Positions 44,278 through 52,616 of a stretch of DNA of 64,000 nucleotides are shown here, in pieces. Source of the stretch: Clostridium lundense DSM 17049. Lineage in GTDB: Bacteria > Bacillota > Clostridia > Clostridiales > Clostridiaceae. The notes beneath the pieces are model-generated. The model was not told the DNA's origin. It did no database searches and saw only the letters and a list, made by a program, of their open reading frames with translations. The position numbers and the translations under genes were made by a program. Location of the stretch: NCBI RefSeq assembly GCF_000619945.1, contig NZ_JHVC01000015.1, forward strand, positions 1 to 64,000, read 5' to 3'. Positions within the stretch are counted from its first letter, which is position 1. The number at the start of each line of letters is the position of its first letter.

Positions 44278-45456
44278 TTATTTATATAAATAGTCTCTTG
44301 TTATAGGTAGTTCATTATTTAATCCTTTTGTAAATAAGAATTGATGTACATCTACTACTCCATAATGGAATGAAGCAGCGCAAGAATTTAAATATAGTCT
44401 CCACATTCTAATGAATTTTTCATCAAATCCCATTTTTCTAACTTCCTCTAAACAATTTTCAAAGTTTTTAGCCCAACATTCTAAGGTTTTACAATAATGT
44501 AGACGTAAGCTTTCCAAATCAACTAAATGCAAATCATTTTCAGGCATATTATAAACTAACTCTCTTATAGATGGTATATATCCACCAGGGAATATGTATT
44601 TTTTAATCCATTGATTAACTTCACTCTCTATTTGAGCTGTTATACAATGAAGTAAAGAAACTCCATTTTGTTCTAACAAATTGCTTACAGTATTCAGATA
44701 AGTAGGTATATTTTTTTGCCCAACATGCTCTAACATTCCTACACTAATAACTCTGTGAAACTTTTCTCCTGTCCTTATCAGTTCTCTATAATCCATCAAT
44801 CTAACTTCTACTTGATTTTCAAGATTATTTTCTTTTATTCGTTCATTTACTTTGTCAAATTGTTCATTACTTAAAGTTATTCCAAGTGCTTTAACTCCGC
44901 ATTCTTTTGCAGCAGTTATTATAAGTTCTCCCCATCCACAACCTATATCTAGTAGCTTTTGTCCTGAATGTAAATCTAATTTTTTTAAAATATGCTCAAC
45001 TTTATTTAACTGAGCTTGGTATAATGAGTCATCAGATGATTTAAAATAAGAACAAGAATAGCTCATAGTTTTATCTAACCATAATTTATAAAAATCATTA
45101 CCTAAATCATAGTGATATTGTATATCTTCTTTACTATTTTTTATAGAGTGTGGAGTAATTTTATATAATTTTTCAAATAAAGAAGCTTTATGGAGAAAGC
45201 TATCTTTATTCTTATATATAGACTCAATAATTTCTTGAATATTGCCTTTAAAATCTATATCATTATTCATATATGCTTCTCCAAAAGTTAAGAATGGGTC
45301 TTTTAAAATATCACTTTTAGATAAATGTTCATTTATTAATATCTTAAATTTTACATCTCCTTCACCAAATTTTTCTATACTACCGTCCCAAAATTGTACT
45401 TCAAAAGTATCTGAGAATATACTTTTGAAAAACTTCTTCAAAAATAATTTTTCCAT
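44278..45456 (-). CDS. cfa: cyclopropane-fatty-acyl-phospholipid synthase
   Basis: 392 residues. The SAM-binding LDIGCGWGEL (169-178) follows YHYDLGNDFYKLWLDKTMSYSCSYF (115-137), and LEHVGQKN and the YIFPGGYIPS segment are present, all diagnostic of CFA synthase. It methylenates unsaturated acyl chains of membrane phospholipids, typically on entry to stationary phase or acid and solvent stress. Length is normal. Monocistronic. Confidence 0.93.
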   Translation of the reverse strand: MEKLFLKKFFKSIFSDTFEVQFWDGSIEKFGEGDVKFKILINEHLSKSDILKDPFLTFGEAYMNNDIDFKGNIQEIIESIYKNKDSFLHKASLFEKLYKITPHSIKNSKEDIQYHYDLGNDFYKLWLDKTMSYSCSYFKSSDDSLYQAQLNKVEHILKKLDLHSGQKLLDIGCGWGELIITAAKECGVKALGITLSNEQFDKVNERIKENNLENQVEVRLMDYRELIRTGEKFHRVISVGMLEHVGQKNIPTYLNTVSNLLEQNGVSLLHCITAQIESEVNQWIKKYIFPGGYIPSIRELVYNMPENDLHLVDLESLRLHYCKTLECWAKNFENCLEEVRKMGFDEKFIRMWRLYLNSCAASFHYGVVDVHQFLFTKGLNNELPITRDYLYK

Positions 45457-45828
45457 TACTACATATCTCCTTAAGTAATTTTTGTAGAGTTAACCTTCAT
45501 ATTCAGTTGAGGAAATTGCATAATTTTTAAGTTTCATATCTACATTAAAATTTAGTTTTTAATTATAGAATTTCCTCAACTATATATTTATAGTAAATAT
45601 TATAAAACAAATGTTCAATTTGCATTTTGGGTATAATGGAGAAGAGTTTTAAAGCAAATAGAAGAAAATAATAGCAAACTACTGGTCATACCAATATGGT
45701 AATAAAAATCTTAAAATCTCTTTATGCAAAATCTTTTTCCTTTTATATCCATTTGTTTTAATAACTGTAATTATTATACAATGATTGATATTAATTATCA
45801 ATATCTTTTGGTATTGTTTATAAAATAA
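45457..45828. other. intergenic region upstream of cfa
   Basis: About 370 bases without a supported gene. It holds the cfa promoter region. A TATAAT on the plus strand at 45632-45637 leads only to a 12-codon ORF, and a small CATACC/GGTATG-type dyad near 45690-45700 is weak. I see no riboswitch. Confidence 0.4.
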
Positions 45829-45867
45829 AAATACCTTTTGGTTAAATCAAATTTAACCGAAAGGTAT
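45829..45867 (-). terminator. terminator after lipoprotein gene
   Basis: Arms ATACCTTTTGGTTAAA and TTTAACCGAAAGGTAT pair over 16 positions with one mismatch; the minus strand continues TTTTTATTTTA. Confidence 0.85.
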
Positions 45868-45909
45868 AAGCACTTCACTATATTCCATTAATCAATAATA
45901 TACAATTGT

Positions 45910-46515
45910 TTATTCATTTAATATTCTTTGAACTATCTCAACTATATAATCACCTTGTACCTTTATATCATAATGATTCTCATAACCACTTACAAACTGA
46001 TTATGCAATCCATTTATATTTGTTGATATTTCTTTACCATTATTCTTATCATAAATAGTTATAGAAGTTTTATCTGTAATTTTATAGTACTTTATTTCAT
46101 TTGATTCATTATAAAGATACCAATTTGAAAAATCTTTATCTGTAATTCCTATTTGTTTCATCCTTTCTTTTTTGTCTGCAGTTATCATCTCTAAGTCATC
46201 AAAACCTATTACTTTAGTATTCTTATTAATACTCTTTATAGTACCAAAAATAGAGCGGGAAGTTTTTGCTACATCCTGAGGACTAGTCGTCTTTTCCTTG
46301 CTTTCTTTAGCTACATTAGTTTTATCTGTATTACTGGTATCTTTTTCTGATTCTTGAGAATTAATAACCTTTTTCTCTTCTTCTGCCATCTTAGTCTCTT
46401 CAGTTACATTTGATTTTCCTGTATTAACAGTATCCTTATTTGAGCATCCTACAGCTATTGTAACTAGCATGAATGCAACCACTATTATTACATTTATAAT
46501 TTTTTTATTTGCCAT
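45910..46515 (-). CDS. putative lipoprotein of unknown function
   Basis: 201 residues. A hydrophobic N-terminal signal ends in IAVGC (Cys24), a lipobox-like site, followed by a Lys/Glu/Ser/Thr-rich spacer (about 26-85) and a globular C-terminal domain (GTIKSINKNTKVIGFDDLEMI, then KYYKITDKTSITIYDK). The ATG at 46515 has GGGAG 11 bases upstream; a GTG at 46527 has no room for a ribosome site. The C-terminal part resembles domains that bind ligands at the cell surface, but I recognise no family. Confidence 0.75.
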   Translation of the reverse strand: MANKKIINVIIVVAFMLVTIAVGCSNKDTVNTGKSNVTEETKMAEEEKKVINSQESEKDTSNTDKTNVAKESKEKTTSPQDVAKTSRSIFGTIKSINKNTKVIGFDDLEMITADKKERMKQIGITDKDFSNWYLYNESNEIKYYKITDKTSITIYDKNNGKEISTNINGLHNQFVSGYENHYDIKVQGDYIVEIVQRILNE

Positions 46516-46650
46516 TACAAATATCACTCCCGGTAAACATTAAAATTTATGTTTATTTGAACTTCATTACCTTTTTATCTTCTAGACACAAACTGCCTAT
46601 GCTAGTATATTATACTACCATCCCTTTATTAATAAAAAATGAATTTTTTA

Positions 46651-47934
46651 TTAACGATTTTCAATTATTCTCAAAAATCTATCTACATACCTTTTATCAA
46701 AATAGCATAATTGATAGTTATCTTTTGAAGATACTTTTTCTACTTTACTAGTACTCATAATCAATTTATCAAATATCTCAAGTTCTAAATAAGTGTCTTC
46801 AAATGGGCTATTTGCCTGATAAAAGTTTATTTTCTTCCCATCTTTAAAAGTTACAATATAATAAAAATCTCCTGCACGCCCTGAACTTTCTCTAAAAATT
46901 TTAAATGATTTTCCCTCAAATCCAGCCTGAACTTTAGAAATATCATTATAATAATATTTAGTGCCCATTGGATTATAAAAATTATAATCAGTAATTTGAT
47001 TTCTTGTTACCACAGTAATGCCAGTAATAGCCGCATATAGTAAAACAATGTTTAAAATAATAGTTTTAATAATGTTTTTCTTCAGAAAATCAAACAGCTG
47101 AGCTGCCCACTTCCATTCTACATTTTTTACTTTTTTATATAATATTGAAATAAAAATAACCAAAATTTCTATTTCGAAAAATAAAAATATATAACTATAA
47201 GGTGGTTTAAACATAAACATTAAATAGTCTCTTGGTACAAATATAACTTGTTGCAACTTTGTAATGCCTGCAAAAATAGCAATAGACAAAACTACTACAA
47301 AAACAGTACCTAATAACATAGCACCTGTCCCTTTAATTTTTTTATCTCTTTGTTTCAAAAATTTTCTCCATGTCAATGTAAGAAATATTGTGCTTATTAT
47401 TGCCAAAATACTGTTTATACCAATAAACTCATAGTTTTTATTATTAATATTCATAAAAAGCCATAAAAGTGGTCCACTAAATATTAAAGTAATAAAAATT
47501 TGACTTGATAATGAAGATTGACTGAGTTCCTTCATATCTGCTAAAAACTCAGTAAACTCATCACTTTCAATATATTCAATATCTTTACAGTACTCAGCTA
47601 AATCAACATCAGGATTCTTATTTAATTCTTTTAATATTGATTCTATAGTATCTCTTTTACGTTCTAAGTCTAATTCATTTTCATCTAATTCTTTAATTTT
47701 ATCTTCTAAAATATCCTTCAATAAAGTTTGTCCCTGTTTAATCTCTTTTATTCTAGAAATTGGGACATCCAGCTTACGAAGAATTTTTATTCTTCGTAAT
47801 TCATTAATATTTTCCTCATCATATTCTCTATAGGCATTAGAATTTCTTTTAACAAAAATTAAGCCTTCGCTTTCATAATAACGAATTGTCTTTGATGATA
47901 ATCCTGTTAGCAATTCAGCATCTTTTATCTTCAT
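46651..47934 (-). CDS. membrane-anchored MerR-family regulator
   Basis: 427 residues. A normal MerR winged helix (KIKDAELLTGLSSKTIRYYESEGL at the N terminus) and dimerisation coiled coil (about 75-110) are fused to five or so membrane helices (about 145-312) and a C-terminal domain of about 110 residues (KVQAGFEGKSFKIFRESSG, GRAGDFYYIVTFKDGKK). The C-terminal part would lie outside or at the membrane. This makes a one-component system that may report an extracellular or envelope signal straight to DNA. A palindrome at 47948-47967 is a likely autoregulatory operator. Confidence 0.85.
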   Translation of the reverse strand: MKIKDAELLTGLSSKTIRYYESEGLIFVKRNSNAYREYDEENINELRRIKILRKLDVPISRIKEIKQGQTLLKDILEDKIKELDENELDLERKRDTIESILKELNKNPDVDLAEYCKDIEYIESDEFTEFLADMKELSQSSLSSQIFITLIFSGPLLWLFMNINNKNYEFIGINSILAIISTIFLTLTWRKFLKQRDKKIKGTGAMLLGTVFVVVLSIAIFAGITKLQQVIFVPRDYLMFMFKPPYSYIFLFFEIEILVIFISILYKKVKNVEWKWAAQLFDFLKKNIIKTIILNIVLLYAAITGITVVTRNQITDYNFYNPMGTKYYYNDISKVQAGFEGKSFKIFRESSGRAGDFYYIVTFKDGKKINFYQANSPFEDTYLELEIFDKLIMSTSKVEKVSSKDNYQLCYFDKRYVDRFLRIIENR

Positions 47935-47947
47935 TTTTAGTCTCCTT

Positions 47948-47967
47948 TATGTAATTAATTTTACATA
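47948..47967. promoter_or_regulatory. palindrome upstream of the MerR-type gene
   Basis: TATGTAA and TTACATA arms flank TTAATT, a 20-base dyad lying directly before the AAGGAGA ribosome site of the gene. MerR proteins bind such dyads between promoter elements. The remaining 260 bases up to the next terminator show nothing further. Confidence 0.5.
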
Positions 47968-48230
47968 CATTAAACACCTTACAGCTACTGGAATGTCAAT
48001 AGTCTATTGAAAATTTATTATTTCTAAACTTTATTTTAATCATAAATGTTTTTTATAATTATATCCTACCTCTAGTATTCCTAACAAACACACAAAACCC
48101 TTCAATTTCTGCACATTTATTAAAATTTTCTAAAACCATAGTCCGATTGTAAAAACATACTTCAACATTTACTTAAAATTCCCAACTTCTTACTTATTCG
48201 CACTTTGTTCATATATTAGCCACTAATTAT

Positions 48231-48262
48231 AAAAAGCTCTGAAGTTATTTCAAAGCTTTTTA
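48231..48262 (-). terminator. terminator after the 217-residue unknown gene
   Basis: Arms AAAAAGCT-C-TGAA and TTCA-A-AGCTTTTT pair with an internal mismatch; T-rich tails occur on both strands. It begins three bases past the stop codon. Confidence 0.75.
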
Positions 48263-48264
48263 AA

Positions 48265-48918
48265 TCATTCTTTAGTTTTATCTTCACTATAATTATCATC
48301 AATATCACTTCTTATGTTAGTTGCTATATCAGAAACATTGTTTATTATACGTTTATAAGTATTGCTTAACTGAGTTAGGGAAGTCACCATTCTGTGATTT
48401 TTTTTCTTCCTATGTTCCTCTATTTCCTGTGAAATTCTTTTATTTTCTGCTCTAAGTATCCAAGCAATACCTGTAGCTGTTTCATACTGCTTTTGATACT
48501 TAATTAAATTTGCTCCTGAAAACTTTATTTTATTATTTTTAATATTTGCTTTTTCCAGTGTTTTTCCTATGATATTAGCAGCATTCTTTAATGAGTCTTT
48601 AAATGCATTATCTAATAATGTCATATATTTTTTCGTATCATTTCCATACTTACCAGACGCAATTTCATCTTTAATTTTTTCATATTCTGAAGCATATTTT
48701 TCTATAAAATGAACTTTGTTAACATCTCCAAATGAATTTTCGATACGACTCAAAAACTTATGTCCTATTACAGCATCCTTTGATATAACTGAATCGTTTG
48801 TGCACTTAAAAACTTCATCATTATACTTTTTTCCCATATCCTTATCTTTAGCTTTATGTTCATTGATATCTGAATTTATTGGGTAGGAAATTATTTTATT
48901 AATTTTAATTGAATCCAT
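48265..48918 (-). CDS. hypothetical helical protein
   Basis: 217 residues, not recognised. It has no signal peptide or membrane helix. It is highly charged and helical from about residue 55, with long heptad-like stretches (KNAANIIGKTLEKANIKNNK; RISQEIEEHRKKKNHRM). A GAGAGG ribosome site supports the ATG at 48918. It follows the transmembrane kinase gene on the same strand after 189 bases, so co-function is possible but not shown. Confidence 0.6.
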   Translation of the reverse strand: MDSIKINKIISYPINSDINEHKAKDKDMGKKYNDEVFKCTNDSVISKDAVIGHKFLSRIENSFGDVNKVHFIEKYASEYEKIKDEIASGKYGNDTKKYMTLLDNAFKDSLKNAANIIGKTLEKANIKNNKIKFSGANLIKYQKQYETATGIAWILRAENKRISQEIEEHRKKKNHRMVTSLTQLSNTYKRIINNVSDIATNIRSDIDDNYSEDKTKE

Positions 48919-49107
48919 AGTAATTACCTCTCATTTGTTCAATATACTTTATATATCGAAGAATAAATTTGAACATTTAAGATATAATTTACCATAATTA
49001 CTAATTTACTTTACTTGTAATCAATTTTATAATCTTTTGAAGGTTGAGGTTTATTGATTCCCTCATGCTTGTTCAATAATAATTGAGTTACATATGAAAA
49101 TAATTCT

Positions 49108-50652
49108 TTAATCATCTTTAGACAAGCCTTCAATATCTACATCTAAATTAATATCTTTATTTACATCAGAGCTTAAAACTGTTTTCAATGTATAATGATT
49201 TCCTTCAAAATGGAAATCTTTAAAATATAGCTTCAGTTCCTGTTTACTTGAGCTTTTGGGAATTGACATCAAGCTATTTGAATTTGGATTATAGACTTTT
49301 GTAGGTGTATTTTTACCATTTACTAAATAAGTTTTACTTATATCTAATTTTAAAGCAGCATCAGCTATGTTTTGAATGCTTAAAATAGCTATAACCCCAC
49401 TATCCATAATCTCAATGCTAGTTAAAGAAATAGATAGTTTTGAGTTAGAAATGGCTGCAGCAGGATTCAAAACAAATTGTACATTTTTAACCTTATTCTT
49501 ATCTTTGTGCTTATTCTTATCCTTGCCCTTACCTTTTACATTGTTATCACTAGAACTTAATATGACAGGATTATTAATATCTAAAATTCCATTAACAATA
49601 TTGTCATTTTCCACAACTTCCTTTGAAGCTTGTACCTTTGGTTCGGTTTTCTCAGCTGCTTTAGGAGCAACAGGAGATTCAGAACATTTTTTATCTGATG
49701 CTTTATTATTCATGATCAAAGCTAAAAAAATAACCAAAGCTACTATACAAGCAAGCACTGATATTATGATTAATTTAATTTTCATCCCATGCTTTTTATT
49801 CTCTACTAGAACTGTTTTGGTAGTCTCATCATAAAATTCATGTGAATTCATTAACATTGTTTTATTGTATTCTCTATCAGATATAATAGCATTAAGTTCA
49901 GACATCATAAGCTTTACATCACTATAGCGGCTTTCAGGATCTATAGCTGAAGCCTTTTGAATAACTTTAACTAAACTCTTAGCTGTATGCTCAGAATAAT
50001 TCCCCTCAAACATAAGCTCTGTAGGCTGGCTTATAGATTTTCCTGTAAGCATAAAAAACATAGTGGTGCCAAGGGAATAAATGTCCGTTTGAGCATTGGA
50101 TTGAATATTCACAAGCTGTTCTGGTGCCATATATCCCTTAGACCCTAAAATCATAGTGTCGCCTTCTTGACCTTCCTTATAGATTCGTGCTATTCCAAAG
50201 TCAATAAGTACTACCTTGTTGTAAGGCGTTAGCATTATATTAGAGGGCTTTAAATCCCTATATATAATAGGTGGATTAAGGCTGTGAAGGTAATTTAATA
50301 TGCTACACAGCTGCAATGATATATCTTCCACTAATTCTGAAGACAGCGGACCATTAGCATCTACATACTCCTTTAGTGTCTTCCCTTCAATATAATCCTC
50401 AACAATGTATAAATTATCATCTTCATAAAATATATCAATAATTCGTACAATTCCTATATGACTTAAATTCTTTAGTATATTAGGTTCAGCAAGAAAATCC
50501 ACTTGACTTTTCCAATGGCTATTTACCTCCTTAACTGCCCAAAGATTTCCTAACCTGCTATTCTTGCAGAGGTATACTGTACCCATACCGCCTTGTCCTA
50601 AAACCTTTATTATTTCGTATTTTCCATCTAGTATTTGTCCAAGATTTAGCAT
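49108..50652 (-). CDS. transmembrane Ser/Thr protein kinase
   Basis: 514 residues. The kinase domain (about 12-270) has GQGGMG (19-24), Lys41, catalytic YRDLKPSN (Asp133) and DFG at 151-153, plus the APEQ motif, so it should be active. A membrane helix (about 289-313) leads to an extracellular part: a very Lys-rich linker (about 370-391) and a C-terminal Ig-like beta domain (LSISLTSIEIMDSGVIAILS). No PASTA repeats are present, unlike PrkC/PknB. It would sense an external ligand or partner. No phosphatase gene is adjacent. Confidence 0.9.
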   Translation of the reverse strand: MLNLGQILDGKYEIIKVLGQGGMGTVYLCKNSRLGNLWAVKEVNSHWKSQVDFLAEPNILKNLSHIGIVRIIDIFYEDDNLYIVEDYIEGKTLKEYVDANGPLSSELVEDISLQLCSILNYLHSLNPPIIYRDLKPSNIMLTPYNKVVLIDFGIARIYKEGQEGDTMILGSKGYMAPEQLVNIQSNAQTDIYSLGTTMFFMLTGKSISQPTELMFEGNYSEHTAKSLVKVIQKASAIDPESRYSDVKLMMSELNAIISDREYNKTMLMNSHEFYDETTKTVLVENKKHGMKIKLIIISVLACIVALVIFLALIMNNKASDKKCSESPVAPKAAEKTEPKVQASKEVVENDNIVNGILDINNPVILSSSDNNVKGKGKDKNKHKDKNKVKNVQFVLNPAAAISNSKLSISLTSIEIMDSGVIAILSIQNIADAALKLDISKTYLVNGKNTPTKVYNPNSNSLMSIPKSSSKQELKLYFKDFHFEGNHYTLKTVLSSDVNKDINLDVDIEGLSKDD

Positions 50653-50820
50653 TTCCTTACCTCCAATTTAAAAAACTTATCTATAAAAATTCTATTATTA
50701 ATAATGATTTTTTTCTATAGGAAAATTATACACTACTTTATCAAGTTGTGAATGAAGTCTTGATATTATAACAAAAACTGTTTTTCTTCATCATAAGTAG
50801 GAATAAGACTCTTATAATCA

Positions 50821-50858
50821 CAAACACCAATATTTTATATATAAAATATTGGTGTTTG
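50821..50858. terminator. perfect 38-base palindrome after araB
   Basis: The sequence from CAAACACC to GGTGTTTG is a perfect inverted repeat centred on ATATAT. It begins five bases from the araB stop. The T-run is better on the plus strand (TTTTATTATT) than on the minus strand, so termination of araB may be incomplete. Confidence 0.6.
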
Positions 50859-50863
50859 TTTTA

Positions 50864-52534
50864 TTATTCATATTTTGCAGTTGCTTTAATCTGTTTTAAT
50901 CTTTTCATAATATTATTTTCGCCTTTACCAAAATAATCACGAAGATGTAAATATTCTTTATATAAGCTATTATATATGACTACATTTTCTTTAATAGGTT
51001 TAAACCCTTTTTTTTTAACTTTGCCTAAATGTCTTGCTATATCATTAGCATTTTTGTATCCAGTAAATTCTCCTTTTGCCGCTGCAATTCCTAAAATAGC
51101 ACTTCCTAAAGCTCCTGATTGATTAGTATCTATAACTTTTATTTCTTTATTGCACACATCTGAATATATTTGAACTAACATAGGATTTTTTAATGGTATG
51201 CCACCTGCAACACATATTTCATTAACTGCTACACCATACTTTTCAAACTGTTCTATAATAGCCCTTGTCCCATAAGCTGTTGCTTCTATTAATGCTCTAT
51301 AAATTTCTTCTGGTTTTGTTTTTAATGTCATTCCTAATATCATTCCTGTTAAATCGAAATCCATTAAAGTTGACCTTACACCATTAAACCAATCTAATGC
51401 TATAAGTCCACTTTCCCCAGCTTTGTAGTTTTCTAACTTTTTATTCAATAACTCAAATTCACTTATTCCTAATTTTTTAGCTTCTTCTTTATAATCATTT
51501 GGAAGTGCATTTTCTTTAAACCATGCAAAATGATCTCCTACACAACATTGACCTGCCTCATATCCAAAGTATCCTGGAAGAATGCCATCTTTTACAATAC
51601 CACATACCCCTGGAATCCCCTTCTCTTTTTTAGATAATAACATATGACAAGAAGATGTCCCCATAATTATAAGCATTTTTCCTGGACCATCTATCTTACT
51701 TGCAGCAACTGATGCATGAGCATCTATAATACTGACTCCTATAGGTGTTCTTTCTTTTAATCCTGTTTTATCTGCCATATCCTTTGTTAAATATCCTGCA
51801 CAATCACCTATTGATTTGATATTAGTTGATAATTTTTGTTGCACAATGTTTTCCATCTTAGAATCCAGCAATTTAAAAAAATTTTTATCTGGATATCCCA
51901 TTTCATGATGATAAAATGCCTTATAACCTGCAGCACAAGCACTCCTTGTTTCTTCTCCAGTTAAAATCCATATTATCCAATCACAAGCTTCTATTATTCT
52001 ATCGCTTGCCTCATATATATGAGGCGCTTCCTTTACTATTTGCATTATTTTAGGTATCATCCACTCACTTGAAATCTTACCTCCATATAAAGAAAGCCAC
52101 TTTTGATTTGTATCTTGGGCAATTTTATAAATCTTATCACAACAATATTGTGCTGAATGATGGTTCCATAACTTTGCATATGCATGTGGTTCATGTTCAT
52201 ATTCCTTTAAACAACAAAGAGGAATCCCTTCTTTTGTTGTAGGTAATATTGTAGAAGATGTAAAATCCACTCCTATTCCAACTATATCTTCATTACTTAC
52301 TAAATTTTCATTCATAATGCCTTTTAATGTTTCAATTAACCCTATCTCATAATCCTTTGGATGTTGTAAAGCCCAATCAATCCCTAGTTTTTCACCAGTA
52401 GGAATACTATCTATCATAACGCCATGCGGATACTCATAGATTTTAGTTAATAATTCCTCACCTGTTTCTATATTAATTAATAATGCCCTAACTGATAATG
52501 TTCCAAAATCAATACCTATAGCATATTTCCCCAT
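50864..52534 (-). CDS. araB: L-ribulokinase AraB
   Basis: 556 residues of the FGGY kinase family, araB branch. GIDFGTLSVRALLIN at the start, GVDFTSSTILP, SSEWMIPKIMQI, IMGTSSCHM and ALDWFNGVRSTLMDFDLTGMILG are typical. It phosphorylates L-ribulose in L-arabinose use. It lies 82 bases downstream of the AraM-AraL fusion. The isomerase (araA) and epimerase (araD) are not in the window, so this is a partial ara locus. Confidence 0.9.
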   Translation of the reverse strand: MGKYAIGIDFGTLSVRALLINIETGEELLTKIYEYPHGVMIDSIPTGEKLGIDWALQHPKDYEIGLIETLKGIMNENLVSNEDIVGIGVDFTSSTILPTTKEGIPLCCLKEYEHEPHAYAKLWNHHSAQYCCDKIYKIAQDTNQKWLSLYGGKISSEWMIPKIMQIVKEAPHIYEASDRIIEACDWIIWILTGEETRSACAAGYKAFYHHEMGYPDKNFFKLLDSKMENIVQQKLSTNIKSIGDCAGYLTKDMADKTGLKERTPIGVSIIDAHASVAASKIDGPGKMLIIMGTSSCHMLLSKKEKGIPGVCGIVKDGILPGYFGYEAGQCCVGDHFAWFKENALPNDYKEEAKKLGISEFELLNKKLENYKAGESGLIALDWFNGVRSTLMDFDLTGMILGMTLKTKPEEIYRALIEATAYGTRAIIEQFEKYGVAVNEICVAGGIPLKNPMLVQIYSDVCNKEIKVIDTNQSGALGSAILGIAAAKGEFTGYKNANDIARHLGKVKKKGFKPIKENVVIYNSLYKEYLHLRDYFGKGENNIMKRLKQIKATAKYE

Positions 52535-52616
52535 AACTTTTATACCTCACAAATTTACTTTTTATTTTTATCTGAGTAAATTTCATATTTATAAAAGATT
52601 GATATAAGTACCTTTT

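Noticed and set aside
45638..45673. Short 12-codon ORF after a plus-strand TATAAT
   Set aside because: No -35 box and no ribosome site; too short to support.
49376..49834. 152-codon plus-strand frame inside the Ser/Thr kinase gene
   Set aside because: It is antisense to a well-supported gene and its Leu/Ser-rich translation mirrors that gene's Lys-rich linker.
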